Part shown: positions 56,110-64,000 of the stretch, one piece after another
Layout: the number at the start of each line of letters is the position of its first letter
Numbering within the stretch: the first letter of the stretch is position 1
Source: Symsagittifera roscoffensis
Lineage: Eukaryota > Xenacoelomorpha > Acoela > Convolutidae
NCBI RefSeq assembly: GCF_963678635.1
Contig: NC_087066.1
Location: forward strand, 67,157,477-67,221,476
Length of the DNA: 64,000 bases
Direction: 5' to 3'
Notes under the pieces: generated by a model
Database searches by the model: none
What the model saw: the letters and a program-made list of their open reading frames with translations, nothing else
Told to the model about the DNA's origin: nothing
Made by a program: the position numbers and the translations under genes

Positions 56110-57060
56110 TTTTTAAAACAACTTGCTTTTCTGGTTACAATGGTTTTTAAGGATGGGCTCGATTTAACAACAGCGACACTCTTTACATGAGAGAACAATT
56201 GAAATTGTTCGCAAGGTTTTCTGTAATAGCTAATTTGCAAAAAACGTTTCTTTACGAAATATAATTTTTGGCATCATGATCAGCAACTAATTGAGTAATT
56301 TTTTTCAAATGTACTTTACTTCACATCAAAAAAGTAAAGAGAAGGACCCAGGCCAAGTGTCGTACGGAGAGCTATCAAGGAAATCATTTAAATTCTCTTG
56401 AATCATGTCTTTGTGCTATAATTTCATTTTCATACAGATCAATTTTCTACATTCAGGGATATATAATGATGATCATCATTTAACATTCGCCATTTTTTTG
56501 AATTATCAAAGCCTGCTTTTCTGGTTACTAATGGTAGGCCCAGTTTAACAACTGCAAAATTCTATTTGAATAAGAGAACAAATATATAAGTTAACCTCGT
56601 TTTCCGCAAAAGCCAATACGCAAAAAAAGCATTTTTAGAAAAGATATTTTATTGCATAATGATCGTCAATTATTAGAGCATTTTTATGCAAATGTACATT
56701 ATTGCACATCAAAAAAGTACAAAAAAGCCAATAAAAATGTAAAAAATACAGATTGTCGTTATACATTCACAGCGTTTAAAAAGGTTAAAAAGGTCAAAAA
56801 ACTGCTTTTCCGGTTACTGAAGATGATCTTGAATTACCAGCAGCAAAACTTTTTTTACATGAGAGAACAACTAAGTTTGTTCACACTGTTTTCTGCACTA
56901 GCTAATATGCAAAAAAAATTTTAGAGCAGGGATTTTTTACTGCATAATGAGCACCAATTAATTGAGCAACATTTCGCAAATGTACTTAATTGCACATCAA
57001 GAAAAAGAACCGTTTTAAGAGCGACCCAAGCCAAGTGTCGTACGGAAAGCTATTATTGAA
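56110..57060. repeat. Degenerate tandem repeat, three units of ~290-390 bp
   Basis: Units beginning near 56135, 56521 and 56810 share, in order: a ctggtta.t.atg phrase, ttaacaac.gca, a tttacatgagagaacaa phrase, a gctaat.tgcaaaaaa phrase, gcataatgatc, an aattgagca phrase, tgtac.tta.tgcacatcaa, and (first and third units) ccaagtgtcgtacgg. It follows the decayed LINE directly and may be its repeated 3' region. Confidence 0.7.
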
Positions 57061-57650
57061 AAAAAAGTTAAGTTCTTGTAAAGCATGTTTGTGTGCTGTA
57101 ATGTCATATAAACTTTTGTCTTGTCTGTCAAAAAAAAATTTTCTGCATTTCCTGCTATAATAGTTGATAGTATATATCAAATTTCAGGAAATTCAGTGTT
57201 TTTCAAGAAAAAACCACACCTAGCTACAAACAATTTGGCCACTTTAATTGACAGAGATAACCAAGTTTGAACAAGGGAGCTCTGAACAGACTTGTCACAG
57301 ACAAAGGGGACAAATCAAAACGTTACAGCTTTTAACAAATTTATCGGAAGTCTCAACTTTTTGACGTAATTCTGTCCTTGAAAGAGTGAAATAGTTGCAT
57401 TTGCAAATTGTATTTGAAACTAAAAAGCATACCAAAGTTATTGCGCTTTTTTAGAGGTCAGATTTTTTGAATATCTTCAAGCCCTTAAATTCAAAACTTT
57501 TTGTATTCAGCAGCCATCTGACATTAAATTTTCACACCTAAGCGAAGCTTCGCCTCGCAAAAACTGGCGAGAACACGACTAAAAAGCAGCTCCAGAATGT
57601 GGAATAAGCAAAAACAAAATAAGCCTCGAATTATCTAAATCTAGACTAGG
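57061..57650. other. Intergenic, nothing recognised
   Basis: No supported gene. A 12 bp palindrome GCGAAGCTTCGC is at about 57542-57553. Confidence 0.45.
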
Positions 57651-57651
57651 C

Positions 57652-57726
57652 CTAGAATTCGATCGGTGCCCTACTGCAATCAACAGATTTTGAGTCTCAC
57701 GCACTATCCACTCAGCCAAGCAAGCT
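57652..57726 (-). repeat. tRNA-Leu-derived SINE head or tRNA pseudogene
   Basis: On the minus strand the sequence reads CTTGGCTGAGTGGATAGTGCG, a good A box, then an anticodon-arm-like GAGACTCAAAATCT with a CAA anticodon, and a B-box-like GATCGAATTC. The layout is that of tRNA-Leu(CAA), but the stems are imperfect and the terminal stem does not close. A SINE head or pseudogene is the better reading than a working tRNA. Confidence 0.55.
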
Positions 57727-58831
57727 TGACAATCGACAAACACTAGTAACGAATAAAGCAGCTCCATATGCTAGTAAATTACCTGTGCCATTCAGCAAAA
57801 GTAGCGCCAAAAGCAATTAGACTCAATTTTGTAAGTAGTAACCTGGATTATATAACTAAAGGCATCCACACTAACTTTGCCTTTAACAAATCGCGAAGCA
57901 TAAAACCATACTGAATAAAATATGCATGACGTTTTCCGATAAATTTTATGACGTTGTCCGATAAATTTATTAAATGCTTCAATTATATGAAACGTATGAT
58001 TCATATTATTTAAAATTCTTTAAAAAAATTTAATTTTCCTTCTCTTCTGTAACTGTCTCCGAAATCTTGAGCTTGAAAAATTCAGGACCCTTCAACCCAA
58101 CTTCAGATATTTTAAAACGTAAGGCTCCGTTCATTGCTTTCATGTGACTGAGAGGAAAAACTTAAATACGATAAAGAACGTTCCGACCACCAAAATAATG
58201 AAAATTTGAAACATATTTACCAATTTTTTTTTGGATTGAGGACGCTTAGTTTAGGGGAAAAAACTGCTGAATGAGTGGTAATTAGAGCCATAATAACGTT
58301 AAAACTGCAGTGAAATTAATGGAGTATCATCAAAATAGACTTAAAGAAAACACGCGCTATAGAAAAATTGAGTTACCGGGAAAAAATTTAGACCAATATT
58401 CTCGACACTTTTTAATCCAATCACTGTGCCAAGGGCTTTAATATGACATCATAATTGAACCCCTACGAGCTTTCCTTGAAAACAAACTCGAGAAAACACG
58501 CCTTAGTTCTTTCCCTTCACTTCGTGACTAGCCGGAACGAAAAGTGTTCAAATTTCAACTAAAATTAATTCATACTTATTTCAGTGCGAAAATATAATAT
58601 CAATACTAAATATGATTTCCAAGTACTACTTGACTGCATATAAACCACAGTTACAAATTGATTATTTATACCTGTTTCATAGAAACACTACTATTCAGCA
58701 AATTAGTAAATTCATTAAATTGTCTGACAAATATAAAACACTATTACAGTTTTTCGGGGTTAATGTGATGGCGGTTAAATAGAATAAAATTCATTAATTG
58801 TTTGTTTCTTTTTCAGCTTGGCAGCGTCGGT
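57727..58831. other. 3' flank of the AGL gene
   Basis: No gene recognised. The AGL stop is at 58832, so its 3' untranslated region and poly(A) site fall here on the minus strand; the exact end could not be fixed. Confidence 0.45.
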
Positions 58832-61800
58832 CTACTTTTGATTCAACTCGTGAATAAGTTCCAAGGCGGTCGAAAAGGACCATGCTTGGGTGGGACTGCT
58901 GAAGGAACAGATGTTTCCGTTCACATTGGTCAGTTCGGTCACGCCCCTCCACGGAGAATTGTGGATGTGTTCAGACATACGAGTGAGGTGCTGTGAGATG
59001 AGCTGTTCCGTCTCTCTCACTTCTCTCTTCAGCTTCCGACTGACTGCCAGTTTGGCCCGCAAGAAGAACCCAGTCAGCCACACCCACTCCTAAACACAAC
59101 CAGAATAGCAGGTTGCTGGGAATTTTGCTCAGAAAGTGTCGATCGACCGCAGCTATTGATCCACAACGATTATGGAAACATTTTCGCAGATCGACTATTT
59201 GTCTTAACGAAACGTTAAATTTAGTTCTGTTCACTGAGAAGTTCTGTTTAGGAGTCTAATTTAAAATATGTTATTTCTGGGGTCTTTGATCAGCTGTCAA
59301 CGAAAAAATTAGTTCATTTTAAAGTTTCTTTCCTTTAATCAGCTATCATTGTTCAATTTTAATTACTTAGTTGCCTTTTCGCCAAAAACTTGAGAAGAAG
59401 ATTTACGCTACTGCTGGATGATTTTGTCTTAGGGGGATTTAGTCCGCAAGCGTTCAAAACTTAGCGTGATTTAAATCGGGTCAGAAAACAGACTCACTGG
59501 TCCGTTATGGTAGTTGAAACCCTTTGCAAGATCGAAGTTTTCATCATCTCTGTCATTGTCGTACACTCCGTTGTATTTCCAGTCACTGAAACGAAGAACA
59601 CTTTCGACAATGAACACATTACTGGTGCTTCAAGAAGTTACTAGGTGGTCCCTCTAAGTTGAAATTCTATTTGTTTACGACAGAAAAATATCTATTAATA
59701 TTTACATGGATTCAATTTAAGACCACTTATTTGTACAATATTCAAATTAATTTAACCGAGAGAGGACAGCAAACGTACCCGATAGGGTCTCAAAACGCTG
59801 CCCCAAAGTAGCAAAATCAAGGTTTAGAACATTAGAGACGAATCCTAAATTATTCAACTTACCTCGGGTCTAGAGTTTTCATTCCCAAGGGACCAAGTAG
59901 CACTTTTTGGATTGTTTCAAGAGCACGCCACGCATTTTCCAGATCACACATCTCCAAGGCCTAAAAACGCTTCAATTTTCTAGCCAGTAAATACTTTTTA
60001 GCCGAGAAGTATGATCAAAAATTATTTGCATGTAGGTCCTCGTTTAGATCAAGAGGACACTTAGGAGCTCGAGGACGGCTTCTATGATCCGAATGATTAC
60101 GGATGACTTGGTATCTCTTCGAGCAAAAAAACAGCAGTGCATATTAAAATTGACGATCATCAACGTTGCTCCAGAAAGCGCAAGAGATCATTCTGATAAT
60201 ATATTGGTCGAAAATCTATCAAGGAGCTGTAAACGTATCAACACAGAAAAACAACGTTTCTGGACTCACCTCTGCAATTGCAATAGCGTAGTTGGGTCTG
60301 AGCTGGTAGTCAGTCCATGGGTTCTGGGACCCCAGAGTGTCCTTGTAGATGTTCTTCTTATTCACCAGTGACAAATCGTTGTACCTTTCATCGGGTGAAG
60401 CGCCCACGAAGAAGTGACAGTCGAAGCTTGCTCCTAGTCTCTCGGCCCAATTGGAGAATTTCAGAAGAGATCCATCTACAATCATAAAGCCCATGGCTAT
60501 TTTGACTACAAAAAAGCTCCAGATCAAGGCTGAAAATAGAAAAATCCTCAGTACAATTCAGTGTCACAGATGCTCAGTGGCATAGGCATCAACAACTTTT
60601 GTGTACAAATTGAATTTCTCAATAAAGGTGAAAACTTTTATTGTAAGTGAGCAATGTTCAAGGCATTCAGACGAAGAATAGTTAAAAAAAACGCATAATT
60701 TTTTCACCTTTTATTTTCACGCCTTCATAGGCATACATCTTTTTCTTGTTCAATTCACCCAGCCACTTCACACATGCATAGCACAACCCCTGCAGCTCCA
60801 CGGAGGCTCCATCGCGAGGAGTTGCCGGAGTGCCTCTGTTTCCAGCCCTGTCACTGGATCCCATCTTGTCCATCCAAGTTCCACAATTATATTTGTTGCC
60901 TCCAAGTGTAAAACCAGTAGCAGGATCCACAGACACTTCAACTGTGAAACCTAAAATGACAAAAATCATTCATACTGTCTCTTTATGATACGATAATAAA
61001 ATGTCACAGTCCTTTAAAATAATCAAGCAAGCTAATGTGGTACAAATAGTTTTAAAACACTTCGTGTTTAATCATACCTTTGCGCAAAACGCCTAGCGTT
61101 CGTGTTCTACGAAACAAAACTGTAAACAGCACAATTGACGGAATCAAGGTCAACCAATAATGAACACTAGTTTCGCAGTAGCAAAAAAGTACCTGGTTTG
61201 CACATATTACTGTCAATCTGTGGTCCAGCATTTCTCTCAACAAACCGGATTCCCTGTGCGTGCTTCTGAAGACCTTCTTGGATGATATCGGCCAAAGAAT
61301 GAAACTCCTAGAAAATAGATGATTTGTATGTGAACAGATCGTCATATGACTTGAGAATCTTGACGAGCCCTTAGAAGGTAACTTTCTCCCATTTACATAT
61401 AACAGAATCAAGGTCACGTAAAATTATATAAAAAATAAATAGGAATCTCCACTCAGTTACGTTGAGGATTTCAATTTACAAATTAGTCTTGAAATTTGTT
61501 CAAATTGTTGGGTCTCTTTCCCATGACGAAGAAAGCACGCTTCGCCTTCACGTATATCTTCCTTGCAATAACTAAGGGTAAAAATACTTCATTAAGACAA
61601 CGGAGGGAAAATAAAATTTAACACAGAGATGAAGCTGCACTTCGTAAACACAATTAAAAAACGGAAAAAAATAGCTTCGAAAAACGTAAAGGCGAAATAG
61701 AAAAAGGCAAGAATATGACAAATAGCCGGTTACTCTGCAAATAATAGAGAATGGTCCGACCACAGTTTTTCACATTAGTATCCTTTTTGGCGATAAAAAC

Positions 61801-64000
61801 GATCTGAACAAACAACTAAAACTTAGACATATTCGACAGTCATAGTAAAATAGGTACATTGGACAACAATTTAAAAAAATGACTACAAAAACAAAAAAAT
61901 ATCAAAAATGTCCCAGAAAAAATTTGTAAATTTATTTTTGAAATTTTTAATTCCCAAAATTTCGCGAAGAAGTCCAAAAAAAAAATTTTTTTAATCGACT
62001 AAAACAAAATCTTCGGGTCTTAAAACAAGCAAAAAAAACTAGTTAAAGCTTGCTCACTCGCCTTTACTCGCTCGAAATTAGACAAAAATCAAGAATTTCA
62101 AACCGGTATTTCTCAACACTGGGAAAAAATTTTTATGTCGTTCGAGTCACGACTGAAAGGGTTTAATACGATATATCAATCGAATCATTCCGGTGATTTT
62201 TGTCCATACTGATTTAGCGTGGATAAACAAAACGAAAAAGAAAACTAAAACATACCCGAATACAAAGTTCCTCCCCATTTTTCAAATGGCCGAAACAAGA
62301 AGTAGTAAAGAGTTTAGAGAAATAATTGACCTCTACGGGATTCAAACCTCAGCCCTGGAAAACCCAAGAACTGAAGTCTACTGCCATGCATACCTGTGCC
62401 ACTGGAGCCTGCAGAAACCAAACACTAATCAGTTATAAATTGGAGAATACATGCTATTAAGCAGCAAATGATATGCAACAACAGTGCCACCAAAATGAAC
62501 ACTTTTATTTGCAGGTTAGATTTGCAAAAAGTTCGTAACATGGCACCACTCTCGCTAGCTCGCATGTGAACGTAGATCACCACTCAAAACTCCGTAATTT
62601 ACAGAAAATAGCTAACAGACAATTGGAAGGGTGTCAATTAAACAAAAAGTGATTGACTTTTTAAAGCATTTTCAAAGAAAAATGTATAGCCTTGAAGCTC
62701 TTTGTTATTCAAGAATCCTTGATGATTGACGTTTTAATTAAAAAAAAACGGAACCAAATTGAGAGGTATGAGACAATATGTATTTTTCAATCAGCTCGAA
62801 AATCTCAAAATTAAAACGCACTTTCGAAACTAAACGTTTCTGCATTTTCATAATTGGAATGCTTAATCATCAGAAAAATAACATGTATTAAAAAGTGTCT
62901 GTAAACTATTATATTCAAGCTGGAGGTTACAACTGAAAAAAATTCAAATATCATATACTCACGTGTTCAGTTGACATTCTCTCGTAGAGTGCCGAGTCAT
63001 GTCGATAAATGCGGGCCACTTTCTCCTCCAACAACTTCCTAGCTTCTTCAGTAGTCATCGCCTGGCACAGGTGACGGATACTGTTCAGCCACCACCAGAC
63101 GGCGTCTCTGCAATTATACCTGGACACTTCTCCTCCTCCCAGTAGATTGGGAATCAAACCGTGGCGCATGGTTGAAGCGTAGCTTAGGATAATGTATCTG
63201 AAAGCAATACAAAAATATCTGAAAAATACGCCACACAAGCTAAGAACTAACGTGCGCACAATTCGAGTTAAATGAACTGCCAATCAAACATGCATTTTTA
63301 AACGTCGTTGATTTTCATACTGACCCTGACCTAACAATCTTTCTTTTTGAAAACTAAAAAAAAATTTGATCCCATTTAGTTTCAAAGATTGCAGGAAAAA
63401 AACGAGCACCAGTGGTGTTTCAAACCTGGCTTCTTTTATTCGACCAGGTATAATGAGGAGCCCCCTCAATGCAATGAACGTGTCCCTTCCCCAGTTGCGC
63501 CAGATTCCCTCGCTGAAGTGTGGGAGTCCGGCTGCCAGCGATGGGACATCACTCTGCAGTTTGTGGACATAGTCAAAGCTGGCCTTCATGTTGTCCAGCA
63601 GCACTGGTGCCAGAGCAGCCGTCTTGCACACTCCTGTCAGTTGGACTGAGCCAAGGAGCAACTTGCACTTCAGTGAACCAATATCTTCGTTCGGCCTGAA
63701 GAAAGAATTTTTGTTGGGACACTTAAGGCGATTGGCTGTTCAAGCTTATTTAAAATGCGAAGAAAAAAAGACATCCAAACGTTCCGCGAACAAAAAAAAG
63801 CAAAAATTCGCGTGTCCTATTTTAGTAGTAATACACAGACGCGAAGCTGAGCTTCGCGCCACTTGCGATACAAAAATGAAGAACTATGTTTAAAATCGAA
63901 CGGAAATAAAAGGAAAAAAAATTGTTTTTGGCATTAAATTTTTCAAAAGCCCAAAATATCAAAAAAAATACCTGTACCATTGAAAACTATACAAAGGCGT
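58832..64000 (-). CDS. AGL: Glycogen debranching enzyme, C-terminal part (nine exons, 5' end beyond window)
   Basis: Bifunctional 4-alpha-glucanotransferase / amylo-alpha-1,6-glucosidase of cytosolic glycogen breakdown. Exons in gene order: 63972-64000 (continues right), 63426-63695, 62963-63197, 61193-61307, 60708-60950, 60270-60505, 59863-59960, 59498-59585, 58832-59089 (TAG). All junctions are GT-AG and all phases agree, giving about 520 codons, roughly the last third of the family's ~1500 residues: the amylo-1,6-glucosidase (GDE_C) domain. Diagnostic phrases: [138 protein letters not shown] and the C-terminal [11 protein letters not shown] and TQAWS. No lesion is seen, so the gene looks functional. 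The 60505 acceptor (ttttttgtag|TC) is the least certain boundary but keeps the frame. Confidence 0.96.
62095..62290 (-). repeat. Family B repeat (inverted) in an AGL intron
   Basis: On the minus strand it contains aaaaatggggaggaactttg, tattcgggtatgtt and a tcagtcgtgactcgaacg block, matching the copies at 4836 and 32475. It lies in the 1.65 kb intron between exons 62963-63197 and 61193-61307. Confidence 0.6.
62328..62412 (-). repeat. tRNA-derived SINE head in an AGL intron
   Basis: On the minus strand it carries an A-box-like AGTGGCACAGGTATGC and a good B box (GAGGTTTGAATCCC) with about 50 bases between, including a long variable arm-like part. This fits a tRNA-derived SINE head; the cloverleaf is not intact. 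Confidence 0.45.
63840..63858. repeat. Perfect hairpin in an AGL intron
   Basis: CGCGAAGCTGAGCTTCGCG forms an 8 bp stem with a TGA loop. The surrounding acacagacgcgaagctgagc ... cttgcgatacaa resembles 23100-23145, so it belongs to a dispersed repeat. Confidence 0.6.

Noticed and set aside
57652-57726. Functional tRNA-Leu gene
   Set aside because: A and B boxes are present, but the acceptor and T stems do not pair properly, so a relic or SINE head is more likely.
1-64000. CRISPR arrays, operons or bacterial promoters
   Set aside because: No spaced identical short repeats and no prokaryotic gene organisation; the spliced genes show this is animal nuclear DNA.

Overview
This window looks like nuclear DNA from an invertebrate animal. 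It is strongly AT-rich with long A/T runs, its genes are split by GT-AG introns, the two recognisable conserved genes are metazoan (a nicotinic-type Cys-loop receptor subunit and a glycogen debranching enzyme), and much of the rest is transposable elements. I cannot name the species.

Layout. 1-3 kb: a cluster of four copies of a ~500 bp dispersed repeat (called family A here), two forward and two inverted. 5.4-5.7 kb: one plus-strand terminal exon of an unrecognised gene. 11.3-15.0 kb, minus strand: eight exons of a pentameric ligand-gated ion channel subunit, with all splice phases agreeing; its first exon and the TM4 exon were not found. 19.3-20.2 kb: a 963 bp element with terminal inverted repeats. 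23.5-24.5 kb: a degenerate tandem array. 26.1-31.1 kb: two paralogous genes for small secreted six-cysteine proteins with GPI-type tails, one with an intron and one without. 33.4-50.3 kb: one 16.9 kb LTR retroelement on the minus strand. 52.6-55.9 kb: a decayed non-LTR retrotransposon. 56.1-57.1 kb: a degenerate tandem repeat. 58.8-64.0 kb, minus strand: the 3' half of AGL (nine exons, continuing past the window edge).

The retroelement is the centre of interest. It has matched 400/410 bp TG...CA LTRs, a 4 bp AATT target duplication and a primer-binding site. In its own 5'->3' direction it carries: a basic leader ORF, gag with a CCHC zinc knuckle, protease, reverse transcriptase-RNase H, integrase with a long C-terminal tail, a membrane-anchored Pro/Ser/Thr-rich ORF, a large envelope-like glycoprotein gene resembling chuvirus-type glycoproteins, and a further Pro/Ser/Thr-rich ORF overlapping the envelope end. 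This is far longer and more complex than an ordinary Ty3/gypsy element and is organised like a complex retrovirus. This copy is broken by several in-frame stops and about eleven frame changes, most of them apparent one-base deletions, although its LTRs differ at only four positions plus one 10 bp indel. It is therefore either a recently moved defective copy, an assembly with uncorrected indels, or an element that relies on recoding.
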